Shown here piece after piece: positions 44,458 to 52,272 of a stretch of DNA of 64,000 nucleotides; the first letter of the stretch is position 1, and the number at the start of each line of letters is the position of its first letter. Source of the DNA: AG1 sp035559775. GTDB lineage: Archaea; Thermoproteota; Thermoprotei_A; Sulfolobales; AG1. The DNA is taken from the NCBI GenBank assembly GCA_035559775.1, contig DATMAU010000038.1:34561-98560 (forward strand), written 5' to 3'. Below the pieces are notes generated by a model that saw nothing but the letters and a program-made list of their open reading frames with translations, made no database searches and had not been told where the DNA came from. A program made the translations under genes and the position numbers.

Positions 44458-44732
44458 GGGTTGTTCTCTTTTTAATATTCGTAGTAGGTATTTATTAAGC
44501 TTGATTGGAATTGTTTCGGACATGATCTGGTATCTATATTGATTCTGGATTGTGAATGAAAGCAATGCTCCAAACCATCCGGGGAACGATCTCATAGTAG
44601 ATGGGCGCCCCTATGTTGAGCTAAAAGCAAACTATGAGCCCGCAGAGATCCTGAGACCCATGCAAAAGGGGTGGAAATCCCATATATAACCATTAACAAA
44701 AAACAACTAGAATAAACGTCCAGAGACAAACA
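44458..44732 (+). repeat. Family 1 repeat, copy D (decayed)
   Basis: It begins GGGTTGTTCTCTTTTTAATA and has a TATA-like ATTTATTAAGCTTG, the middle boxes TTGATTCTGGATTGTGAATG and GATCTCATAGTAGATGGG, and the right end AAACGTCCAGAGACAAA. One frame reads SNAPNHPGNDLIVDGRPYVE and then NYEPAEILRPMQKGW, which parallels THEPTGSLTPRVEVEAPW of copies B/C. It is the copy that best links the decayed and well-preserved members. It fills most of the gap between the BtuF-like gene and the oxidase operon. Confidence 0.62.
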
Positions 44733-44771
44733 GAAACAGGTAGAATTGACTTATTTAAAAAGAACTTTATT

Positions 44772-46433
44772 TTAGCCGAAAGGCTTTAGCCCTTCAGGAG
44801 TTACACATAGAACCGGTGATAAGCCTCTGTTCAATATTTCATACAATGGTAGGGAATACGCTATTATAATGAGCACCACAGCTACTAACACCCAGATACC
44901 GATCCTATCATATATGGTTGCCTTCTCATAACCATTACCATTTCTTAGGAGAGATGCACCATCCAGCTGGGCTACACGTTTTCCAGCAAGTGGTGTCAAG
45001 GTTATATTTGATATGAAGAGCACACCAGAGATCCAGAGTATAAGCCCACCGACCATGCCGATCAAGAGCAAGGGATCCCAGACACTTGGTGCCAATCCAC
45101 CGTATGAGTAATCATAGGTTCTTCTAGGAGCCCCATATATACCTGCGATGTGATATGCTATGGAGAATATCATCATCCCTATAAACCACAGGTATGGCTG
45201 GATTCTAGCCACACCCATGCTCGCAACACTCCTCCCAAACATGACTGGCAGTAAGAGGTATGAGAGCGCTATAAAGGTCAGTGTAACAGCGCCGCCCACT
45301 GTCGTGTGGAAATGACCAACGATCCACGTTGTATTATGCACAACATTATTGAGATTCAGACTCGCGTTAACCATGCCTCCGAAGCCTCCAACCCCTAGGA
45401 GGATAAACGCTAACACCATGCCTGAGAAAACGGGATCTCTCCATGGAAGCCTGACGAGCCATCCGAAAAGCCCCTCACCCCCTCTTGAAACACCCGCATT
45501 AACAAGGGTCATAACTATGTTGAAGGCTGTTAAGAAGCTGCCCAGAGCTACCGCATAGGTTAGCATAGTGTGGAGCATCTTAAAGGAAACACCCAGACCT
45601 GGGTCTGCGAACTGGTGGTGAAGCCCCACAGGTGTTGATGCTAATATGAAGATCACAAATGCCAGCTTAGCAGCTTTAGGTGAATAGAGCTCTGTATTAA
45701 GGATTCTGGGTAGCACAGCGTACCACGCTGTTATTGCTGGGACAAGCCAGAAGTATACGAGCGGGTGTCCAAAGTACCAGAATAGGGTTCTGTCAAGAAG
45801 GACATCGACCCTCTTCCCGAAGAGAGACATTGGTATAAGATCGTATACCACCTCTATAGCCAGCCCTGGCGTTGCTTCAAGCCATATAATTAGTGTTGCA
45901 AGAACCCCAAACGTACCAAGCGGTATTGCAGCACCCTTATTCTCTCTCCGCCACCTCACAAACACATCAAAAACCGCTGCAGCAAAGATCCAAGAGCCTA
46001 TGATCACGAGAGCTAATCCTATATAGAATGCTGGATGTGCTAGGAGCGGTGGGTAAAATGTGTAGAGAACAGCACCTAAAGTTGGCTGCCCTATCAAGAG
46101 ACCGCCTACTATTGGGTATGCCGCTACTACAGTGCCAAGAATCGCTAGCATACAGGCTATCACTAGAAGGGGTCTTCTAAATGATTTTCCAAGCTCGCTT
46201 GATACCACGAATACCGCTAACCCCATTATGAAGAAAGCTGTCCACAGTATTGCTAGAAACACACCGTGCCCCGTTAATACGGCATAATATTGCGGCTCGT
46301 CAACCAGCTTTGGAGCTCCCGGAGTTCTGCTGACCAGTTGTAAGAGTCCGAAGAGACCTCCAAAGGCAAGGAGTATGTATGAGAATACAATCGAGACCTT
46401 TATAAATGTCCTCTCGCCTATCAAGAGGATCAC
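44772..46433 (-). CDS. cbaA: Haem-copper oxidase subunit I (B-type)
   Basis: This is the catalytic subunit of the terminal oxidase that reduces oxygen to water. The 553 residues carry LTGHGVFLAI (low-spin haem His), WYFGHPLVYFWLVPAITAWY (CuB His and its cross-linked Tyr), PVGLHHQF (CuB His pair) and VGHFHTTVGG (high-spin and low-spin haem His). The YFGHPLVYF form and the paired 153-residue subunit II are typical of the ba3/B-type family. The start overlaps the subunit II stop by four bases. It is the last gene of a three-gene operon. Confidence 0.95.
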   Translation of the reverse strand: MILLIGERTFIKVSIVFSYILLAFGGLFGLLQLVSRTPGAPKLVDEPQYYAVLTGHGVFLAILWTAFFIMGLAVFVVSSELGKSFRRPLLVIACMLAILGTVVAAYPIVGGLLIGQPTLGAVLYTFYPPLLAHPAFYIGLALVIIGSWIFAAAVFDVFVRWRRENKGAAIPLGTFGVLATLIIWLEATPGLAIEVVYDLIPMSLFGKRVDVLLDRTLFWYFGHPLVYFWLVPAITAWYAVLPRILNTELYSPKAAKLAFVIFILASTPVGLHHQFADPGLGVSFKMLHTMLTYAVALGSFLTAFNIVMTLVNAGVSRGGEGLFGWLVRLPWRDPVFSGMVLAFILLGVGGFGGMVNASLNLNNVVHNTTWIVGHFHTTVGGAVTLTFIALSYLLLPVMFGRSVASMGVARIQPYLWFIGMMIFSIAYHIAGIYGAPRRTYDYSYGGLAPSVWDPLLLIGMVGGLILWISGVLFISNITLTPLAGKRVAQLDGASLLRNGNGYEKATIYDRIGIWVLVAVVLIIIAYSLPLYEILNRGLSPVLCVTPEGLKPFG

Positions 46434-46891
46434 CTCCTTATAATGATTTCCATATACATGGCTGAGTGGCCTATTCCACAGTACTCGTTACATAGAGCCA
46501 GCATGGTTCCGTTAATGTTCTGCGGGGGCTTCCACACAATAGTGGTTATATAGCCCGGAAGCACCATGGCATTAACGTTTGTGCCTACAATCTGGAAACC
46601 ATGGATCACATCTATGCTATAGATCCTTATCACAACCTCCTTAGGATTATAGAGCTCCACCTTTGACGGCCTAAAGCCCCATTGATACGCTATTATATCT
46701 ACCTGGTACCTACCACCCCCAAGATCTTTAACACCTGGCTGGAAAAGCCCCGGCGCCTTCTCCGGTGGGAGCACTACTGCTTCGCTGGCAACACCGTATC
46801 CGGTTCTCAAAGCATAGGCTATAGATCCTAGGAGGACTACCAGCACGATTAAAACCGAGACTAGCCAGATCTTCTCCCTTTGATCGACCAT
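46430..46891 (-). CDS. cbaB: Haem-copper oxidase subunit II (CuA protein)
   Basis: The 153 residues comprise an N-terminal membrane anchor (VLIVLVVLLGSIAYAL) and a cupredoxin domain. The CuA ligands are His in DVIHGFQIVGTNVN and the cluster CNEYCGIGHSAM near the end. It passes electrons from cytochrome or copper protein to subunit I. The ATG lies four bases after the stop of the 43-residue subunit upstream. Confidence 0.94.
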   Translation of the reverse strand: MVDQREKIWLVSVLIVLVVLLGSIAYALRTGYGVASEAVVLPPEKAPGLFQPGVKDLGGGRYQVDIIAYQWGFRPSKVELYNPKEVVIRIYSIDVIHGFQIVGTNVNAMVLPGYITTIVWKPPQNINGTMLALCNEYCGIGHSAMYMEIIIRR

Positions 46892-46895
46892 ACCA

Positions 46896-47027
46896 TCACC
46901 CCACAGGGCCCCTGCTCACTAAGACTGCATATACAACAAACCATACTGTTACGAGCATTGCTAGGAATGCATAGAGCAGAATGAATGCTCCCTTATATCC
47001 GCTCTCTGTATGTTCTTTCTTAGTCAC
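46896..47027 (-). CDS. cbaD: 43-residue single-helix subunit of the B-type oxidase (CbaD/subunit IIa-like)
   Basis: The minus strand from a GTG at 47027 encodes a hydrophilic start MTKKEHTESGYKGAF, one transmembrane helix (ILLYAFLAMLVTVWFVVYAV) and the tail LVSRGPVG, then TGA. Its size, topology and place immediately before subunit II match subunit IIa of ba3 oxidases. The stop is four bases from the subunit II start. The purine-rich GGGGGTTA just before the GTG is a plausible ribosome binding site, and the TATA box at 47061-47068 fits a leader of about ten bases. Confidence 0.8.
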   Translation of the reverse strand: MTKKEHTESGYKGAFILLYAFLAMLVTVWFVVYAVLVSRGPVG

Positions 47028-47060
47028 ACTAACCCCCTTGGCTTTACATATGGGGTTTCC

Positions 47061-47068
47061 TAATAAGG
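47061..47068 (-). promoter_or_regulatory. TATA box of the oxidase operon
   Basis: CCTTATTA on the minus strand lies about 35-40 bases before the GTG of the 43-residue subunit and predicts a transcript start near 47037. Confidence 0.5.
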
Positions 47069-47074
47069 CACTAC

Positions 47075-47111
47075 GCTAACTATGTTAGCATCACAGACGA
47101 TGATCGTTTGT
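47075..47111. promoter_or_regulatory. Two adjacent palindromes upstream of the oxidase promoter (candidate operators)
   Basis: GCTAAC-TAT-GTTAGC (47075-47089) is a perfect dyad. ACAGACGAT-G-ATCGTTTGT (47093-47111) is a dyad with one mismatch. Both lie directly upstream of the TATA box, where an archaeal activator would sit. The HTH regulator gene at 47622 is the nearest candidate to bind them. Apart from these sites, 47112-47621 shows nothing recognisable. Confidence 0.5.
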
Positions 47112-47621
47112 AGAGGTTCCGAGGTCACACCGTCTTTGATAAACGTGCAGCTCTTAAGCCTAGTTATCATTTGCCCCTGAATATTTATCAATTGTTTTTA
47201 TTCAGCTCTTTAAAGCACCTAAAGAAAAACCTCTCTTATGTTTTCTGGAAAATCTTCGAACGCGTTTAGTGGTATAGCCTTTCCCACATGTTATCAGTTA
47301 TTCCACGTATTTTTAAACTAGATATAGTTGTGCTTCGAGTTTCCTCTGGGAATATAAGCATGACTTGGGTAACTGCTGTCCTCGTTTATTACAGATTAGA
47401 TATATTCTTCTACAAACGACCCGGTTAAAAATTACTAATTGCTTTCTGCAATAGATCTGTGAATTTCGATAAACCATGTGCACAAGCTAGAGAAAACCCA
47501 AAATCCATATTCTAGTATTTTAGCTTGGATCTCTATTTAAATTCATATAAGAGCATATAGATATATAAGAGCGAATAACAACCCTTATAACTTCTCTATA
47601 TTTCATAGATCGGGTCTCGCA

Positions 47622-48212
47622 TTGTACGTCTTAGAGGTAGTTTACGCGATCCCATGCCCATGGAGATCTTTGATTAATGGTGAAGTTAGGATCTTGAGCT
47701 GTAGACCTTGGGGAGAAAGAGGTTCTAGTGTGTTATTAAAACTCAAGGGCTCAATAGATCAGAAGAGAATCGCAGGAAAAAATGTACATATAACCTCTAC
47801 GTATAGGCTGAGAGATGGTCAATCGCTTATTATTCTTAGAACTAATTCATGTCCATGTAGGATCTCTGGTCTCAACGAGATGCACATATTATCGTCGAGA
47901 GTAGATGCTGGTATCATCAAGGTGAGAATTGTCTGTGAAAGTAAGAGTGAAGCTAAAAATCTACTTTCGAGAATGCGGGCCTCGGGGATCCGTATCCTTA
48001 GTGCTAAGCTACGAACGATCAGAGAGGAAGATATACTTACCCCAAGACAGGAAGAAGCACTGATTCTGGGCTTTATCAGGGGGTATTTTGACAATCCAAG
48101 AAGAATAGACCTTGGCTCTCTGAGCAAAGAGCTAGGAGTATCCAAGCCAACTGCTTATTCGATGATCAAGAGGGCTATTAGGAAACTAATCAGGCAGACC
48201 TTATATGTATGA
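47622..48212 (+). CDS. Bat-type (HTH_10) transcriptional regulator
   Basis: The 196-residue protein ends in the bacterio-opsin-activator helix-turn-helix: LTPRQEEALILGFIRGYFDN followed by SLSKELGVSKPTAYSMIKRA. The N-terminal part is a putative sensor domain with several cysteines (CPW, SCRPW, NSCPCR). It is divergent from the B-type oxidase operon about 600 bases away, so it may control that operon in response to oxygen, redox state or metal. The TTG start is the first in frame and is uncertain. Confidence 0.83.
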   Translation: MYVLEVVYAIPCPWRSLINGEVRILSCRPWGERGSSVLLKLKGSIDQKRIAGKNVHITSTYRLRDGQSLIILRTNSCPCRISGLNEMHILSSRVDAGIIKVRIVCESKSEAKNLLSRMRASGIRILSAKLRTIREEDILTPRQEEALILGFIRGYFDNPRRIDLGSLSKELGVSKPTAYSMIKRAIRKLIRQTLYV

Positions 48213-49042
48213 ATTATACGTGGTTATTTCGATCATGACCTACAACTTATTGAAGATCTTCGTGGGAAAGCTTTCTAAAGTTTTCATAGACAATAAAAAG
48301 CGTTATATATAGTCATTAGTGTCTAGCACTGTCCTCTGGTCAGCCCAGCCACTATATCGATCCATGGATCACGACTCCTTGGAGGTTTTATCAACAATGC
48401 TATAAGAACCATCTCACAGGTTTATTAAGCGCTCTATAGCATTGCTAGTGTCTTTGAAGGCTATGTTTTATTAAAGGAGGATCTATTATAAAGTCTCCAT
48501 ATCTAGAACCTAAGATCATTAAAAACTTGGCAACACCGATCTTGTCCTGTTCAAAGCAAACCATGCTCTTTAGCTCACTGATCTATCGGGTCTGTAATAG
48601 CTTATAATAACACATATGGACGGCTATATAGCTTAGATCTGCAAAGTATATGTCGACTTAGAGGTTTTGTCAACAGCTCCTAGACAACTAGTCCCACCCG
48701 TTTCTTTAATATCTATCCAAGGAGTAGCAATATAAAGAATACTTATAAGCTTGCGGATCCCTATAGCTATTTAGAACACTAAATGGTGGTGCTAGTATTG
48801 CTTCAAATATATAGGCAACAATCTAGTGACACGAGCTATAAAATCGAAACCTAATAAGCCGCGTGATCCGCGGGAATAAAGAACCCACAGACAGAGTAGA
48901 GATCTCTGAACAGCCAAAAGCTAAAAATGGCGAGAGCTAAATAAAGATGGTAGTATAATACTATACGGATTGCAAAGGTTGTGATGAGGCCTGTGCACAC
49001 AGAGCGGTGATGAATTTTCTCCGTTCTGAGAAACAATATATG
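48213..49042. other. Long intergenic stretch without a recognised gene
   Basis: No coding frame with protein-like character is visible on either strand. A perfect dyad TAGTAT-A-ATACTA lies at 48951-48963. A stretch at 48858-48945 (GCGGGAATAAAG...GCCAAAAGCTAAAA) faintly resembles the middle of family 2 and may be another relic. The rest looks like decayed DNA. Confidence 0.4.
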
Positions 49043-49255
49043 CCTAGCCGTGTACGGGCTTCGGACTTCATAGCGATTGGTATTTTTGATACCAACCGCT
49101 CTTTCCTTGGCTTTCTAGCCTTAGGCTCCTTTTATCGGGATCTCTATCATAGACCACACTCCTCGGGATTACCTCTATTCATAACCCCATTCATAGTTGT
49201 TGAGAACCCCACACGCTCGGATCTTTATCCACACCTGCACCATGAGGCATGAGAT
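49043..49255 (-). repeat. Family 2 repeat, copy J (partial)
   Basis: On the minus strand AAAAGGAGCCTAAGGCTAGA, AGCCAAGGAAAGAGCGGTTG and ATGAAGTCCGAAGCCC match AAAGGAGCCCTGAGGCCAAT, AGCCAAGGGAAGAGCAGCTG and ATGAAACCCGAACCC of copy G in order and spacing. A strong hairpin (AGCGATTGGTAT/ATACCAACCGCT, 49072-49100) occupies the place of the hairpin in G. A plus-strand frame of 81 codons is not a gene. The 180 bases after it lead to the agmatinase promoter. Confidence 0.6.
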
Positions 49256-49443
49256 TATATACATGTAAAGCTATAATAACTAATATCAGCCCTTATAAAT
49301 CTTATTAAGTCCGTAGCGGTTGGTTAAAGCTAATAATATTCTCGTCACAAGGATCGTGATCCGCGGTGGTTGTTATCCCGTATTTGCTATGATTTTGTAC
49401 ATTTTTTATATTAATTCGCGATCAGGGGTGGGATTGTCATGAT

Positions 49444-49458
49444 GAATATATAAAAATA
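49444..49458 (+). promoter_or_regulatory. TATA box of agmatinase
   Basis: AATATATAAAAATAT predicts a transcript start near 49477, at the first codons of the gene, so the mRNA is probably leaderless. Confidence 0.5.
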
Positions 49459-49477
49459 TTTTTGGGATTAATTATTG

Positions 49478-50449
49478 GTGGGCTCTATGTTTCCCGGAGC
49501 AGGTGAGCAGATAGATGCGATGGTGTCGCCAAGGTTAGCCCAGATCCCTACCTTTGCAAGGCTTCCATTCACCAGGGATCCTGATCCTCGTGTTACCAGC
49601 GGTGTGTTTCTAGGAGTTCCGTTCGATGGTGGTGTTACATATTATAGTGGTGCGAGGCTCGGGCCAACATATATAAGGATAGAGTCGAGGTTATTGAGGC
49701 CATATAACCTTGCTCTTAAAATATACCCCTTCAAGACCCTGGGTGTTGTTGACTACGGCGACGTAGATGTGATACCAACCAGTGTTGAGAAAACGCTTAA
49801 CTCTATAGAGGAAACTGTTAGGGATCTTGATACAAAGGGGATAACCCCCTTTATAGCTGGCGGTGATCACAGCATAAGCCTTGGTGTTCTAAGAGGTCTC
49901 TCCAGACATAAACCTATCCTGATACACTTCGATAGCCACCTAGACTACTGGGATCAATACTGGGGTGGAGAGAGATACACGCATGGAACATGGGTCAAGA
50001 GAGCAATAGACGAGGGTATAGTGAGCAGTGTGATCCAAATAGGCATACGAGGACCGCAATACAGTGAAGAAGACCTAAAATTCCCCGAGAAATCCCCAGT
50101 ACCCTTAACTATAATAACAATGGATGAAGCCGCCTACTATGGGGTAGCATGGCTATCAAGCAGGTTGAAAAGTCTTAGGGGAAAGATATACATTTCGATC
50201 GACATAGATGTAGTGGATCCGGCTTTTGCGCCTGGTACAGGAACTAGGGAGGTCGGGGGTTTCACTCCGAGGGAGCTCATATCAATCCTGAGATCCCTAT
50301 CCGAGGCAGAAGTAGAAATAATCGGTATCGACGTAGTAGAAGTAAGCCCACCACTAGATCACTCGGGAATAACGAGCCTGCTAGCAGCTAATCTTATATA
50401 CGAGGCCATGTCTGTAAAAGCTGTCCAAACAGTTAGGGAAAAGCTCTAG
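49478..50449 (+). CDS. speB: Agmatinase / arginase-family ureohydrolase
   Basis: This dinuclear manganese hydrolase probably converts agmatine to putrescine for polyamine synthesis. Metal-binding motifs are GGDHSISLG (about residue 127), FDSHLDYWD (about 151) and SIDIDVVDPAFAPGTGTREV (about 244). The length of about 323 residues fits the family. TTG at 49475, GTG at 49478 or ATG at 49487 could be the start, and the TATA box supports the first two. Related arginase or formiminoglutamase activity is not excluded. Confidence 0.9.
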   Translation: MGSMFPGAGEQIDAMVSPRLAQIPTFARLPFTRDPDPRVTSGVFLGVPFDGGVTYYSGARLGPTYIRIESRLLRPYNLALKIYPFKTLGVVDYGDVDVIPTSVEKTLNSIEETVRDLDTKGITPFIAGGDHSISLGVLRGLSRHKPILIHFDSHLDYWDQYWGGERYTHGTWVKRAIDEGIVSSVIQIGIRGPQYSEEDLKFPEKSPVPLTIITMDEAAYYGVAWLSSRLKSLRGKIYISIDIDVVDPAFAPGTGTREVGGFTPRELISILRSLSEAEVEIIGIDVVEVSPPLDHSGITSLLAANLIYEAMSVKAVQTVREKL

Positions 50450-50651
50450 TCCAAATGCTCTGTATCTATACATCTAGGCATATACAGATCTTCTATATTT
50501 GTAGAAGATCGCCTTAGCATTATTTAGCACCAACTATCCCAAACCTTATAATAGACATAGATCGTTAGGGTCCTGCTAACACCACCATTGATCCTCTTGC
50601 TCACTATAACTATGCAATATACCCAAAATAGCAAGAACCCCAGAAGTTCTT

Positions 50652-50948
50652 TCAGCGAGTGATCTCCCTAGCTGTCTCAAGGGTCTTTAGCGCAGCATAT
50701 ACCAGGTAGATATACGAGTTTATAGCAGCCCTGAGACTCGGTATATCGCGGGAGTAGATCTCAATAACATATCTCTCCCTATCGAGATACGCACTCACAC
50801 CCACCCTCTTGAGATTTGGCGGTGTTTCTATCTCTGGGGCTAGTGCCTCATATATTATCCTAGTCATATCGCCCTCTCCTATAACCTCTATCTTTGCCCT
50901 ATATCTCTTTCTCCCTATATGCTTCTCTGATCCCGATTCTGGGCCCAC
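50652..50948 (-). CDS. pcc1: KEOPS complex subunit Pcc1
   Basis: The 98-residue protein matches the Pcc1 fold: YEALAPEIETPPNLKRVGVS, then the basic strand VIEIYSRDIPSLRAAINSYI and a C-terminal helix. KEOPS makes the t6A modification on ANN-decoding tRNAs, and Pcc1 forms the dimer platform. The gene overlaps the Brix gene by 50 bases, as often seen in archaeal operons joining Pcc1 to a Brix/Imp4 protein. An internal methionine could be the real start and would shorten the overlap. Confidence 0.87.
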   Translation of the reverse strand: MGPESGSEKHIGRKRYRAKIEVIGEGDMTRIIYEALAPEIETPPNLKRVGVSAYLDRERYVIEIYSRDIPSLRAAINSYIYLVYAALKTLETAREITR

Positions 50949-51459
50949 AGATCCTTCCCCCCTTCGAGAACCATATATAAATATTCTTATTACTTACTTC
51001 TATATGTATCTTCTCATCATGGGATCTATCGCTATTATGCCTAACCCCGAGGATCGTGCTGAATATATCTATTAGAACTCCACATATGTCCGCTCCACAC
51101 TTCCTAGAATCTATTTGCGGTGATCTGAAGAAACAATTAGGCACGAACTGCTCTCTGCTAAGCTTGATGGAGGAGATATAGATAGACCCCACCTTTTTAA
51201 GTATATCTTCCTCCCTTACATATATATCAACCCTACCGGGATTGGCCTTCCACGTGTTAACTACTATGAGCACCTTGTAGCCTGTTAACCTCATCAGATC
51301 CTTAAGATCTTCAAGACTCTTCTTCCCCCTATTAATTCTAGTCGCCCCTGGAAGAGTCTTTGCCAGATCGTTAACGAAAGACCTAACTCTCCTCGAGGGC
51401 CTATGGCTTGATGTTACGAGGATCTCCCCACCACGTTTACCCGGTTCTTCCATCTCCAT
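50899..51459 (-). CDS. Brix-domain rRNA-processing protein
   Basis: The 186 residues follow the Imp4/Brix pattern: ILVTSSHRPSRRVRSFVNDL, GATRINRGKKSLEDL, and VNTWKANPGRVDIYV. Archaeal Brix proteins bind pre-rRNA during ribosome assembly. It lies between, and overlaps, the HAD hydrolase (23 bases) and Pcc1 (50 bases) genes, indicating a tightly packed operon. Confidence 0.87.
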   Translation of the reverse strand: MEMEEPGKRGGEILVTSSHRPSRRVRSFVNDLAKTLPGATRINRGKKSLEDLKDLMRLTGYKVLIVVNTWKANPGRVDIYVREEDILKKVGSIYISSIKLSREQFVPNCFFRSPQIDSRKCGADICGVLIDIFSTILGVRHNSDRSHDEKIHIEVSNKNIYIWFSKGGRICGPRIGIREAYREKEI

Positions 51460-52165
51460 TCGATCCCCTTAGTATGGATTCTATCGCTCCATAGATCTGG
51501 GCGAGCGATGTGACCGTGGCGTCTGGCTCGATCTTAGACAGGTCTATACCTAGAACCCTCGCATACTCCTCCCCGATGGATATAGGTCTTCTGACATGTA
51601 TAGCCCTCAACCCGTACTTTTTTGGATAGTAGACATCAAAGATAATGTTATCCCCTACAGAGATTTTTATAGACCCGTTGATCGATGTGGTGTAAAAACA
51701 GCTAGAGCTCTTAAGGCAGCCCTTCTTATCAGGGCTGGATATCTCTTTAAAATACTGCAGAAGACCGGCTTCCCTAACGACACATTCTTGGTATTTCCAA
51801 AACCCGTTTGTTGAGAGCACTATGTAGAACCCCATATTCTGTAGCCTCTCCAATACTCTGGGTGCATCGTCTAGAACCTCCACCGAGCCACATACTCTCT
51901 GAAGCTCCTCTAGAAAGATATTCTCTCTAGGCCTTATCCCATTCTCCATGAGCATCTCCGACAATATGTAGTCCCAGTCATAGGCCTTCGGATCTCCTAC
52001 CCTGATCTTCTCCATATGCTTCTCAGTAAAGATCTCTAACACCTTCTCCACACCGACTCCCAGGATTCTCGAGACCTCTTCGTAAACCTTAGGCATCACT
52101 CTCCTGCCAAGGGGGTTAATAACCAGGGTGCTGTCTAGGTCGAAGAATATGATCGCTCTAAACAT
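51437..52165 (-). CDS. HAD-superfamily hydrolase
   Basis: HAD motif I is FFDLDST (nucleophile Asp, about residue 8), motif II is VLSTNGF, and motif IV lies in SVGDNIIFDVYYPKKYG. The protein is a small phosphatase of about 242 residues with unknown substrate. The ATG at 52165 is preferred because GGAGGGGGGAT lies just before it, and the TATA-like CTATATTAG near 52195-52203 predicts a transcript start near 52170. The open frame begins nine codons earlier. Confidence 0.87.
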   Translation of the reverse strand: MFRAIIFFDLDSTLVINPLGRRVMPKVYEEVSRILGVGVEKVLEIFTEKHMEKIRVGDPKAYDWDYILSEMLMENGIRPRENIFLEELQRVCGSVEVLDDAPRVLERLQNMGFYIVLSTNGFWKYQECVVREAGLLQYFKEISSPDKKGCLKSSSCFYTTSINGSIKISVGDNIIFDVYYPKKYGLRAIHVRRPISIGEEYARVLGIDLSKIEPDATVTSLAQIYGAIESILRGSNGDGRTG

Positions 52166-52272
52166 ATCCCCCCTCCGTTTTATTACTCCCACTAATATAG
52201 ATTATACCATATGCCCATTATCCTCGCTCTTCTCGTCAGTCATAATAGCTCTCTTGCAAGCCATATGTTGGT

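Noticed and set aside
48340..48690. Short repeated phrase near 48380 and 48660 (AGGTTTTATCAACAATGCT versus AGGTTTTGTCAACAGCTCC)
   Set aside because: Only about 20 bases are similar, with no wider alignment. It is likely chance.
49007..49252. 81-codon plus-strand frame before agmatinase, and a C/D-box-like GTGATGA...CTGA at 49009-49040
   Set aside because: The frame is antisense to repeat J. Only one C and one D-like box are present without the second pair, so a C/D guide RNA is not supported.
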